From: Owenia fusiformis
Taxonomy: Eukaryota; Annelida; Polychaeta; Sabellida; Oweniidae
Direction of reading: 5' to 3'
NCBI GenBank assembly: GCA_903813345.2
Contig: CAIIXF020000003.1
Span: 11,982,931 to 12,046,930 of the forward strand
Length of the DNA: 64,000 bases
Position numbers and translations under genes: made by a program. Below, in pieces: positions 12,501 to 25,900 of this stretch. Below the pieces are notes generated by a model. The model saw nothing but the letters and a program-made list of their open reading frames with translations. It had not been told where the DNA came from and did not search any database. How positions within the stretch are numbered: position 1 is the stretch's first letter; the number at the start of each line of letters is the position of its first letter.

Positions 12501-14700
12501 TCGATCGGGTTGTGGTGTACTATTTCGTTAAGATACAAATGGCCGTGATCAAATATGTTACTTTGCTTCCACCAAGTTGGTATTTTTTATTTATCTGATC
12601 TTTAAGTATTACCAAAATATACAGCTGCAAAAAAATATAAAATTAAAGGTCCCTGTGCAGTGTGGCAAGTGATTTTAGACGGTTCCATCTTACACCATGG
12701 GATAGAAATCAAGATAAGTAAGAGACCGACTTGGGCAAGGCTACGAATGCCTATATGGTTTGTTATATCTAAGAAACTATTTATTGGAATCACTCCGTAA
12801 TAGACATTATGCATATGCTTAAGATGGAATTCTACTTTTGAGTGAAATAAAAAGAAGGCTATATGAGTAAATAGGTGTTGCAATAGAGGTCAAATATTTG
12901 GTTTGGCTGGATGGATTTCACTCAAGCTTGATATGGCATAATGAATCACTTCATTTCATTTGTTTAGATTGCGTGTGCTCCTTAGAGGAACTAATTATAG
13001 CATTGATAAGTATTATATTTATAAGGGCATACTTAAAAAGATTATGAGGTCAAAAAGGATATGATGATGTTACGCCAAGCGTGCATACTTTTGTGTTAAG
13101 TCAAAACGCACTTGCTGCTGCATTCTTAATATTCTCAGGAAAAAGTAAGTAAACGCAAATGTACACACTAATTTCAAATATCAAATATCATTTCTACCGA
13201 AAACACGCATTTTGTAACATAATGCAGTCACTGCACTTCACTGAATTAATCTGTGTTCAAACCCTTAAATATTCCCCAAAGTATAGTTTGACAATGAATT
13301 GGTTATTGTAAACCTAGAAATCATCTTTTCTGGCCTAAGGGATATTCTCCATTTTGAAATTGATTTCATGAAATTAATAAATGACCCCTTGGGAAGGAAA
13401 GGGTTAATATGTATTTTTGCATTCACCAATGATAATTATGGAGTTGTGATTCTGAAAGCTGACACTCTCAAGGGTGTATTGAAAGCTTTGTGCAGATGAA
13501 TTCTTTTGTTTGACCCTAGTTTTCACTACTATTAAACACGGATTGAGATGCGTATCTAATTACGTACTTCAAAAAACTAACTGCGAAACGAAAATTATCG
13601 AAATACGTTTCCGTAAACGTAACGAGATACGGATGCGGATACGTTTTAGCTAACCCGTTGTGCGAAACCTCTCTAATATGCCGATGAGGTTCCCCAATGG
13701 GCGATAATATGAAATTTCCGTGGATGATCATGTCACTAAAATGCTAAAACGTGATCAATTAACTCGAAAATGATTAAAAATCAAAGTTCCTATGAAAGAT
13801 TATACGCCAATAATTGATCCGCCACTCGCCTAAACTCACCAGTTCCACTGAAATACCTGTAAAATGGCTTCGTTTTCCGATTTCGAAAGAATGATTACAT
13901 TGACTTCCTTATTTCCGGAATTTCATATCAAAACCGGTATTGGTGAAACGAAACACGAAATAGATAATCAATTTTCATCACAGATGCTTCTTATCAGTAA
14001 ACAAAGTTAGAGCATTAAAGGCCGGTTTTAAAGTTGCTAGCAACTCCCATTAAAATAGCAGGTTACATCCACACTTTAACATGGTAGAGAAAGTCAGGAT
14101 TGGTGAGTTTAATTAACAGCATTGCTTAATACTCGATTTTGATTGGCTAAGCTTGAGGACTTTTAAATTTGAAAAATGTTATTTCTATTTTTAAATGTCT
14201 TATCACAACCCAACAAAAGTATGATGTGAAAATCTAACTTCAGAATATGAACATCAAAACATTGAAAGATACACATATAATCTAAAGCAATACATTTTCT
14301 CAATCAATATGAAATTTGAGAAAATTGACCAGCTTTGTGAAAATATCAAAAATCTAGTTATTTTGACTGTTCCATTAGTCTACCTCCTATTTATACCCCA
14401 TGTCCCTCTTTAACGATTGGCCGCCTTACTGTTACTTGATGCCTGCCTATAGCCTATAGAGGTCAGCTAAGGACATGAACACAGTTTCTGTAAGGGAGGG
14501 AACTCAGTGTGATATATAAGAATGCAATAATTCACATGACTATATATTAGTGAATAATAAATTGATCTTAACAGGTTCAAAGTTTAACTGGTTATGTACC
14601 TTAAATAATATACCTAGTATTTGGGAGATCTTAAGAGAAACTTATTTGATATGACATTCCCACTGATAAATTATCATCAATTATTATTCGTTTATTCGTT
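12501..14700. other. Intergenic, no gene recognised
   Basis: Plain AT-rich sequence. I found no exon, RNA gene or defined mobile element. Confidence 0.55.
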
Positions 14701-14804
14701 CTACAGTGCGTATCAAAAGAACGCAACAGATTTTTATCTCGGAAAAGCACTAAACCAGTGATAACAGCATTGCTTTCATTCAATGCACCATAAAGCCACG
14801 TGTC

Positions 14805-15190
14805 TCCTCTTTACAATGATATATCATTCATTAATATTTGGTCATAGTTGAGCGAGTAATCATTCCATTTGCAAAGTGGGCCAAAATTAGCTTGGGGCCA
14901 AGTTATAAACATCGCAAAAATCAGTGTACGGAGCCTGATGCAATATTGGAAGAAAACATAATAAAAATAAAACCAATACTGACTGCATCCTTTTCATTCA
15001 TTCCTTTTCATGTACCAAAAAACCAAATTACTCCTCTTTGCAATGGAACATCATTCATTCACAGGGAGTCATGGCTGGCCGAATAATCATTCATTTTGCA
15101 AAGTGGGGCAAACTTCAGCTCGCACCTAAGTTTTAAACATTGCAAAAGTCAGTACAGGGGGCATAGGGGCTATTGGAAGAAGGTGTGACA
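14805..15190 (+). repeat. Direct duplication of about 170 bp
   Basis: The segment at about 14805-14975 is repeated in the same orientation at about 15030-15190. Shared words include gtaatcattc/ataatcattc, tttgcaaagtggg, aaacat(c/t)gcaaaa and tattggaagaa. The two copies are clearly diverged. The frames at 14838-15086 and 15272-15508 span it without a recognisable domain. Confidence 0.65.
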
Positions 15191-15509
15191 GGTGTGACAG
15201 ACAGTAAAGTGTTCATACTCATACTCTTGCAAGAATACATCCAATAGCCCCTCCAAATTGCCACCACTTCCTTGCACATAAAGATGCGCTTATCTGTTCA
15301 TGGCATGCATGGTTCAGCCCTGAGTCATCTGTGGGTTAAAGCAGAGAAAAGCAGCCCATGGGCAATTCTTTCCCGAGGTTTTGCAATATCCGGTGGAGGA
15401 ATTGTGAGCACAGATACAGATAAAATTGGTCCAAGAATTTATAATTGTGGTACACCACACGATATTTCTGTAGGGCTCGATACACAGTCATCATATTCAG
15501 TAATTTGAG

Positions 15510-15680
15510 CTGAGATCGATTTGATAAGTAACTACCAAACAAATTATAAACAGTACCCCTTATTCCATAAAAGTGTAATTTTACAGAAATAACAGAATCT
15601 GGTGATTTACAGTGTCGAAAGCTTTTGATAAATCTATAAATATCCACTTGTTTAGACTTTTTTGTTTAGAACATTTATGT
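15510..15680 (-). pseudogene. LINE reverse-transcriptase fragment
   Basis: On the minus strand, one frame reads FIDLSKAFDTVNHQILL, the hallmark of the first catalytic-aspartate block of non-LTR retrotransposon reverse transcriptases. The next block (KLHFYGIRG, then LFGSYLSNRSQ) follows at once but in another frame, so a frameshift separates them. The later YxDD block and the endonuclease are absent. This is a short dead scrap; its clade cannot be fixed from this length. Confidence 0.8.
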
Positions 15681-16173
15681 GTTAATCTATAACAAAAATC
15701 TACTTGTTTAGACCCAATAAACTCAAGTTTCGAGAAAATGAGGATTTCAGCAAGGGATGTTGACTTTACATGGGGATACAATTGACTTCATTGCTGTATA
15801 TCATTAACTTGGTATAAGAAGTTTCATTGCTGATCAAGAGGCTCTTTGGATCCAATTTCTTGAGAGTGAGGTACCAACAAAAAGTTATGGAAATGTATGC
15901 AAAAGTGTGAAGTACATGAAACAAGTTTGAATTTGAACATTAATAATGTTTTGAACACAAAAAACATTCACTCTGTCAAACCTACTTGAATGCTAACTTG
16001 GCAAGGTGCTGATTTTACCTCCTTTCATAATGGTCCTGATTGCTCAGTCATCCATGACAGTTACATAATGACCTAGGTACCATTTGATGGAGGACAAACT
16101 TGGCCTTTTACTGCTACCTTCAGAACTCTAGTATCCTGGCTTTGAAGTTGGACTTTTTGTGGACGCCCTGTAT

Positions 16174-16969
16174 AACAAAGCTTATATTCGCGAATGCAAC
16201 GTTTGGATACCGGATTAACCTATTCATTTTTATAAATTAAGCCGTCATTTTGAAGTTGTTTTAATAAACAACCCGTTGGTCGACGAACAGTTATCAGTAG
16301 CCTCATGATTTTAATATCACTATTACGATCAATTTTAATAAAGCTGCTTGGTTGAATTAGCGAACAAATCGTAGGTCATTGTTACTTGCTACAGCAGTTA
16401 GGACCGTTCTTTAGGCCAGCGGTTTGGGTTTGAAGGCGATAACTTGCTGCAGTATTTCCAGCTAACGGAATACATGGCAGTTAGTATTCATATTTAAATG
16501 AGTTTGCACTGGACATACAGCTAGGATATAAAACCGTAATAATCGGTGATTTCTATTTCGCACTAATCACTTATAATCAGAAAAATATTGTTCTGTACCA
16601 ATAGACATCGGTTCCTGGTAATCACTTTTCTATTTTCTAAGAAACTGACCCACTGATTATCGCCAACTAATTATCAAATATCTAACTTCAAAGACTTAAT
16701 TACAAGATGATTATCACAACATGTTTATCATTACTTGTGGGACACCCTGTTAGAGATGTTGCGAAATATCTCTAATATCAATAACACTCTTTAGATTGTG
16801 TCTATATACTACCAAACTACGACCTCAAGGACTCGGGCGTTGACCTACTATCAGGTGTCTTTTTTGCTGTCTACTTAGGGAGATACATATTTCGACGTGT
16901 TTGTGTTGTTTGACACTCAAACCAAAAACGGAAAAAAAACAATACAAAGTAAAGAAGAACATTGGTAGA
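16174..16969 (+). other. Upstream region of the sulfotransferase gene
   Basis: No open frame of note. The words ggacgccctgta (16160s), gggacaccctgt (16740s) and cagggtgttc (17213 on) look like ends of short mariner-type elements, but no paired element could be proved. Transcription start and 5' UTR are not identifiable from sequence alone. Confidence 0.4.
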
Positions 16970-19900
16970 ATGGCCACTGATTGCTTAAGATCATATTTAA
17001 GGAAAGGTCGATGGGAATACGGCAAAGAGTACTTTAGAGATGGTGTACTTATCCTGCCTTTTGTGCATCCTGCAGCATACTCTGAAGAGACAAAGAATTT
17101 TAAGATCCGTAAAGATGATGTCTTCATGTCGTCTTTTCCGAGGGCTGGTAAGGTTGACACGGTTGACAAATTTGAAGTTGTTTTTGGGATTACATCTAAC
17201 ATAATTTCAATTTCAGGGTGTTCAAAAATCGGACCGAGAGGATTCGTTATAACTGTACATTACTGTACTGAAATAAATATACTCGTTTATCAAAAAATAT
17301 GCAAAATAATGCAGTGATTACGTCACAATCAATATGCAAATGAGCTAATTTGCATCAATGTTATTTTCAATTTCCTTTAATTTGATACCAGTTTCATTAA
17401 AATCGGAGCAATGTTAGTAAAGTAATGCATAAAAACAATTTCCTGCTTATTAACACCATATTTTTGTGGTTACCATTGAAACGGGCGTTTAGACACATTC
17501 GGCCCACATTTCGTAGTTGCTAACAAGTGGATCTTAAATCTAGGCACCACAAGCTTTCCAAGCACAAGCGTACCAAATTCGAGAATATGTTGCAACTGTA
17601 CATTAAACTTTTTTTGGACCTCCAACTCTGCCCGCCTATATGAGAAAACCTTGCCATTTTTGTTCATTCTTTTTGAAGTTTCAGTGGAAAGTCTGAATAC
17701 GAAGACATTGTTTGGACAATAGAATAAAAGAGAAATGGTACTGTTAAGAATTTACCCCAATAGTGCTAATAGAGAGAGAGCCATTCTGGGGGACCTAAGT
17801 CTGCGACGACAGAAAATATTTGAATATTTATTTTATAGTGTCATGGTTAATAAATACACTAAAATTTCGTAAAACAACAATAACCTAGGCCGTCATCGAC
17901 CTATAAGACACTGGCATGTGAAAATTCAATAAATAGCAATAGTCTGTAAAATTATCTTAAAATAGCACATTCTCTTAATTTTAAGAATTGTAAGACGTTC
18001 GATTGCATATAACTCTAATTGATTATTAGACATGCCCTTGGAATATATGACCATTCCAATACTTCTGTAACATTTAATTAGATATAAATCTTACCTATTT
18101 GTTATTGTATTATGTTTTATAAAACATGAACAATAATTTGTTGCTTGACCCCTTGCGAGTATATGGAAAAATTCTGGTAATAAAATGTTTTAAATGGTAA
18201 GAAAACTGATGTGTTCCCAATCATAAATAAACCTAAATATTCAAGACAATTTTGTTGAATCTGCTTGGCTCATATTCAAAAAATCAAACAAAATCTGAAA
18301 AACACACTTTTAAAGTACATATAGAAAATACATGTTATATCCAGGTATTGGGAATGAATGGTTTGCAAAATTAAGAACACACTATACTTTATTTTCAATT
18401 CTAAGAAAGAACAAATACTAGATAAAGTAACTTTAACAAACTTTTAAATATCCTTGTAAATACATATGATGACATCATAGTTGAAATTTCTTAGTTAAAG
18501 CGGCTCTAAGGTCTGTGGAGAGAATATGGAGAAATTTACCTTTTCTGAGCTATCGGGGCGAAGTTTGGTCTACATCTTCTTCCTTATTCCTATTTTATAT
18601 AAAAATGTATGCATATGGCAATATTCATCAACCAGTAGAACTGGCAAATCGTTTAGAATCTACAATTCCATACAAGGAGTCCCACTCATAGATTTTTTCA
18701 AATTCTTTCCAAGTCGACGTCGAAACACCTAGCGGGTGAAATAGAAACTAATTTTTCTGGCCGCTCGAATCGATAAAATCTCTGACAGTGTGAGTCTTTT
18801 TATGAAAACTTCCTTATAGAAATCTCTTGACGATTATTAGAAAGCATTAAAAGTTGAAACTGAAGCGTAATTTGAAATATCAGTGAAAAAAAATTGCGCG
18901 GACGACAGAGAACAAACCTCCGGTTTAATAAAAAATGGCGGACACGAAAGGAGAAAGGAAGACAAAAAATTGGAGGATTTTCCTTTGCCATTATCGATCG
19001 ATATAAGGTATGTGCACAAATTCTAGTAGGATACATGGAAAATAGATACATTTAAGAAGGCAACAACATATTCAAAGCTTTCATTTTACGATAGGCCCAG
19101 GATCATTGGATACGACTCGGCAGTTGATGTTCCCACTTTAATGAGTAAATGAAAACACAGAATGAAATCCTGATGACATCACTGTGACCTATATATTGAT
19201 TGATGACATCAGACTCTATGAAACGCAGTGTCCATTTTTTCATTCGCAAGTAGACAGTAACGCATGCATTGAGAACCAAGGGACCCTAGCTATCATGAAG
19301 ATAATCCCCCTATACATACCTCAAATAATTTCAAGGAATCACTAACAAATTAAAGATGGGTCCATGTCAAGGATCGAGGTTCCTACTCACCTGACAAAGC
19401 ACCGCTTGATTTAACAATGTAAAATCACAGGCCAAAGACTGTTATATTGCAGGCATGCTAAACACTGTAAAATCATAGTCTGCTGTATCACAGAGACATA
19501 TAAACGTTTTATATGTTAAACACGTGTTTTAATGAACAATGTAAAATGTTATGTTTTAATCAGGTACGAATCGTCAATTCACTGATTATTTGTGATTAAA
19601 GTATTTTATATTCGAGTCACTTCGCGCATGTTGCCATCAAGTTGCCATCAATCCGGTAGCCACTAGCCGAAAGTTGCATTCCCGAATACAAGCTAAATCT
19701 AAAATTAAATCTTATTTTATACAGGGACACACTTGACCTGCGAGCTCATTCAAAGTGTATTGAACTTTGGAAGCACGCGGGAGTTATGGGATCAACAAAT
19801 TCATGATCGTTTACAGTTTCTACAAGCCAGTAAAGAAGGTACGTATGCATTTGCAGGTTTATGGCCTGAAAAACGAAATAAAATGAATTCAATACTACAT

Positions 19901-22900
19901 AAAACACTTACACATTAAAAAGTCTTTTCCGAAAAAAAAATTCCTCAACATTTGCATGGGAACTAGAAAGTCTCCCAACTTTTACATCCAAAGAAACAAA
20001 ACCTTGCTCGAAAGTTTTTGACAATATCACCCTTGGTATACGCAGCTAACGAAAATTGACCGGTACGGGTCAAAAGCTGGACCGGTACGGGTTAACGGTT
20101 TTATTTGAATTTAAAACAGCCATAACTTGCTCAATATTGACTTCCTCGTGTCTAATTTGAAATATATGATGCCTCCCGATGCTTTTAAGTAGCCCAATTT
20201 TTTACAGATTTTTAAACGGACCAAAACTCTCTAAATGCGCATTTATGCTCCTTTCTCTCGAGAACGACTGTCTCATTTCACGATAACTTTTATTTAGTAC
20301 TTCTAACATATAACATCTATTTTTCCCCATCAAGGTATGATGTAAATGACATGCTATTTACATCTTGTGAGTTTCAATGACGCGCGTTTGATTTTATAAA
20401 AAATGCCAAACTTTGTGACAAAGAATTTCCTCCTGCTTGCAGCGAGAAGACGGACCGGTTCGGGGCAATAGCACACATGTATAAATATTCCTAAATTATG
20501 TTCATGCTATTGCCCCGAACCGGTTTGGTGTGATAGGGGGTGAACTAGTTTGGTGTGATAGGGGGGGTAACTTTATGGAGGTATGATAAAATCATTTTAT
20601 TGGTCAGTTTATCTCTGCAATTGATTTGATTGGTCATCACAATTTTCAAGAAAACTGTACTGGCCAGATCGAGAGTAAATTACTATCTCATTGACAAATT
20701 GACTCTTGCAAAAAGTTTACTTGAAAATATATTATTTTAGGTCATTTCATAACTTTTTAGTGATTTTGTATGAAATAGTTTTCAATATGTGAAAAGAATT
20801 TAAGCCCAAGACTCAATGTAATGTGGAATAGCCATTCCTTTCAGGCGTTGTTTCCTAAAATTAACACTCGATGCTCTCACATATCGTGCAAATTTTGGAA
20901 AGCAACACCTTCAAGGAATGGTCATTCCATATTGCACATTGCAGTGCAGGACTTAATCCTTCATCGCATGAACGCATGAACGACAGTTTTTATACTTTTT
21001 CAAACACTTTTAAACAACACAACTGGCAATTTTATTTGATGTTCTCCGGCCTCATAGACTTCCACCAACGCGAACATCAGTTCTGACCTCGCGAGCTATG
21101 TTCCTTGCACTCGAACCATCTTCGCGTTGATGGAACTCCAGGAGGCCTAGTACTGCTGTATTCACTAGTGATCCACTCGATTACTCTGGTTACCGAAACG
21201 GTTCGCTTTGGTAACAAAATGTCGGAACGTCGAAGGTACGATTTTTCTTTTTTCCTTATTTGACTTGTTGTAGGCAGAATCTTCACGACGTTTTTTCTCA
21301 CAAACGTATATCAGTATCATATGTTTTAGAAAAAATTCTAAACATCGAAGGTACGATTTTTCTTTTTTCCTTATTGCACATGTTGTAGACAGAATTCCCA
21401 CGACAATTTATGTTTGCGAAAAAATAGCTCAGAAGAGAACAGAATCGTCGATTTAATTCCTCACTGAAGTTACATAAACGGTTTGGACTAAAAGTGCAGA
21501 TCTTAACTGTTTTTCGAAAAACCGTTTCTGTAACTTAAGTGTGGAATTAAATCGAATCGATTAAATCTTCTGAACTATTTGTTCGCAAATATGTACATTT
21601 TCTTAAACATATACTGATACTGATACACGTTTGTCACAAAATGTCGTGGGAATTCTGTCTACGACATGTGAAATAAGGAAAAAAGAAAAATCGAACCTTC
21701 GATGTTCCGACATTTTGTTACCGAAACGAACCGTCTTGGTAACCAGCGTAATCGAGTGGATCACCAGTGTGTATTTAAGTGCTGTTCAAGATTGGCAGTC
21801 TATAACTTTGTTGTAACATATGGGACATTGCATTTTATTAACTTGCTTACGACTGACACTTGCACTTGTCCACAAGAATCAAACTGACCGTATACACGGG
21901 GAAAGTCTATCCGCGTATATACATCCTATCCCCCCTCCATTCAATATTAATTTATTTAGATTATTTTTTGTATAACGCATGGAAACTAACTTTAAAAAGT
22001 GAGCAATGTCATTAGTATTGTGATAATAACGTCCCTTATATACCTATTTATTACAAAATACTAGATGGCCTGACATATTTTGACATGCACTGCACTATTC
22101 ATTTAGCAATTCAGTTGTAAATTTTCTCAAGTGAAAAAATAAACCTTCAAAATGTGTTGAGTTTTCTTGCAGAAATCGCCTAATCCCCCCTCCATCCATT
22201 TTGTACGATCACCGGGCGTGATTCTAATATTTAGAAGTTGAATTTAGTGATTTGATAGTAAATATTGCATTAAGCACTCATTATTCTGCAAACATGAGTG
22301 CCTGAAACATCAACTATATCGGTTACAAACAATTCTGTGTTTTATCTATTTCTCATATTGAGAAATTCAATATACAAGACAGGAATTTATTAACTTATCC
22401 CCTACATTTTCAGACATCTTCGGGTCTTTGCTCGGCGGTGGGTTGTATATAGGCGGGTGGACTTTCCTCCGTGGTATAATAACCTTTAAAATATATTGTT
22501 GAAGGTGATTTTATTCCCGGATTTTATTATAGTAATATTGGGAACAGCTCCCTCTATAGAAGATCCAGGGAGTAATCCTCTTCCACGTGCTGAGGCCGCT
22601 CAAAGTCCAAGATTATTCTTCAACCACATGAGCTACGAATTCGTTCCAAATGATGTCAAACGAGGAAAATGTAAAGTGAGTTGTCGTCATTTAATATCAA
22701 ATTGTATATAACTTACAGGAGGAAAATACTGCCAAATAGCGATTTGCACCTAAAATCAGATTACCAGTCTACAACATGGGCATTCAATAGACTACAATAA
22801 ATAGATAATGTATCTATATTTCCACAAGTCGTTATCCTATTTATCGGCCCTTATTTTTGATATCTTAAAACGTCACCTATAAAACACAAATACTTGCACA

Positions 22901-25900
22901 GTTATACATAATATACTTTTCCAGGTCATAATCACCCATCGGAACCCTAAATCTACATACCTGAGCTGGTTCTACTTATTTAGAGATGGTTTCAAAGGAA
23001 TGTTCGATTGGGATAGTCCTCTTACGTGGGAGGACTTTTCTGCAGCCATGTTAACTGGGGAAACTAAAGACAGTAAGTCTTGATCATGTAGTCAATTGTT
23101 CTACTATTCTTGTATCTAATTGTATTGTGCAATGAATTAGAATTACAAGAGACACTGGCGGATTAGGGGGAAGGCCTGGCCCCCCCCCCCCCCTTGGGTG
23201 GGCCCAGAAAAAAAATTGGGCCCAAAAAAAATTTTGGGCCAAAAAAGGCCTTAAGGCCCCAAAAAAGTCGGCCTTTTTGGTCATTACTTGGCCTTTTAAG
23301 GCCTTGTTTTTTAAATTCAGCCCAAATTTTGAAGAAAATGGGCCTCAAAATTTCAAAATTTGGGCCCACTTTTGCGTTTTAGGGGCCCAAAAATTTTATC
23401 TCTGACCTGAAATTTGGGCCCCCCCCCTTTTTTTGGTTCCCAGATCCGCCCCTGAGAGACCAGTTGAGACGATAACAATCCACACATGCATGGAATCGTT
23501 TAAGGGACGCCCATGAACCCCTCTTTGAACGATTCTTACTGCTCCTCTTTATCTAATACATTCCATGCACCCCATCCAGACAGATCGCCTAAAATTACAT
23601 TCGTTTGATGCGGGACTCGACATTCACCAGGAAATTAGAAAAATGTTGCCACCCATGAAGCAAATTAATTTTTACAGCTTTATAAATTTTGAATGACAGT
23701 CACATTGAGTTCTATAAGTATGGAAATAGCACGACGTCTTGATATGTCAAGGTAACTCGTTTGAATAGTGATAAAACCACAACGAAATATTTGTAGATTT
23801 CTTTGAAAAACTAAGAAATTTATCGGGTGGATAAAAAAATGTCCCGAACTTTGAGAGTTATTATCTCAGAAACTATAAATAGTATATAAGTGAAATTTTC
23901 AGTTTTATAACTTCATCCTATTGCCTCTGAGACCTGAAAGTTTCAATGCAGTACCTTTAGTACAAAAATGAAATACCGGGCTATAAAGTTATGACGTCTT
24001 ACCTTGAAAGTTAAAATAAATGATCAATGGGGCCCCCATCCTCACTAAACAGTAACACACTGCTCGAAGCCTTTTCTTCCAGGAACTAATGACCTTCCTT
24101 ATCTGTTCTATGGAGATATCTTCCCAGCATTGGGTAATACGGTCCTTCAATTCCTGTTCTGTAAACCTCTGCCTTCGGACTTGATAAACCTTCTCGGGAA
24201 GAGAGTCCCAGATACTGTAATCCATTGCATTGCAATCTGGAGATTGTGGTGGCCAGTCATATATTCTGATGAATGCAGGTGTGACCTCTGCAAGGTGATC
24301 TTGGGTAATTTTACTAGTGTGAGAGGTTGCCCTATCTTGCTGGAAAATGTAGTTGTTGTCAGGATACAGTTGGCGGCAGTCTGGAAGAAGGCCTTCATCT
24401 AGTAGTTTTATGTAACTATGAGTATTCACCTTGGTTTTCTCAGTGTCTATAAAATAAATTCCAGTCTTTCCATTCCAGGAGACACCTGCTGAAACCATAA
24501 GTTTTTTGAAAACCTTGAACACTCATGATACAATCGGGAACTGGAATATCCTTCTTATTCACACCATAGACAACATCATTTGTCTATTCCTTGCAATCTC
24601 CAACGTAAAGTCTTTTTCATCAGTAAACATGATGCGTTTTACATCCTCCTTTAAATAACGGTCATACAGACGTTTGCAACGTGAACAGATCTACGACAAA
24701 CTCCCAAATCTGCCGCTGTGATTTGTGTGTTCCTGGTCGTTCCTCTTGGGATGATATCATTTCCTCAAAATAGTCAATGTTCTCCTGTGTACAGACACTG
24801 TAACATTTAACTGGAATTAAACGTTAATAAAGTAATGTTCACGGGTTCAGTCCATAATAGTATTACTAAACATAAAATTTGTGTAGATGACACAACTTCT
24901 AAGTTTATTTTATCTTCCTTTTAATTGGTATAAGATACATTTTGCATAATTGTTATTTCATCTCGAGCACTGTTATATATTATGTATCTCAGTATTGTTA
25001 TTATTTATTATTGTAGCTCATTATTGTAGCTAAAAGCTACTATATTCAGAATCACATCTTCATGATTATAACATTGTCCTAAGAAGCTTGTATGATATTC
25101 TTAAAAGCTAAAAGCTATCTTCTCAAAATCACATCTTCATGATAATTCTGTCGTCCTTAAAGAAGCTTGTATGATTTTCTTTTAAAAGCTGAAAGCTATC
25201 CTCTCAAAATCACATCTTCATGATAATTTTGTTGTCCTTAAAGAAGCTTGTATGATTTTCTTTTAAGCTAAAAGCTATTCTGTTATTTAAAAGTCATACA
25301 TCAGTATATATACAGTTCTTGGAGTTCTTGGAATAAGGGCGGATCTCAATTTAAATAGGTTGATCTGATTGGATAATTTTTGGGGACAGCTTAATTTATG
25401 GGGCACTACCCTTGCCTCTCCTGTAAACACGTGTCTGCATTGGCAAACAAAGGAATGTGTACAGTGATCACTTTAATTGCTGCAGTGAGGGGGGGGTGAA
25501 TATAATCTATTCCTGTAGTCAGAAATAAATGTTTCTCCAGGAACTGTCGATACACATCAGATCAAAGTTAATTACAACATCTAATTACATTTACATGATT
25601 AATAAACAATGCATATTCAAGCATTTAAAAATACATATTTAGTTGCACTAAACTACATCCATCATAAAATATTCTTTGTCCGTGGGTGGGATGATTTCAC
25701 AAAGGAGAGAATTCTCACAGATGTACATGTGCACCTTGGGACAATAGCAGTATATTTGTCTTCCAATAAACAAAGGCTTTATAATTAAATATTTCAGAGT
25801 GGCATCCAAACTGATAAAATTGATAGTGAACAAAATATGAAATGTCAGCCTCATTTGATTTGTAGCAATTAATAAATTCGAGTGAAAGAGTAAATCTGAA

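Noticed and set aside
14702-16173. Possible 1.5-kb TIR element from tacagtgcgtatc to ggacgccctgta
   Set aside because: The two ends match only loosely (tacagtgcgt against tacagggcgt) and no further pairing or enzyme supports it.
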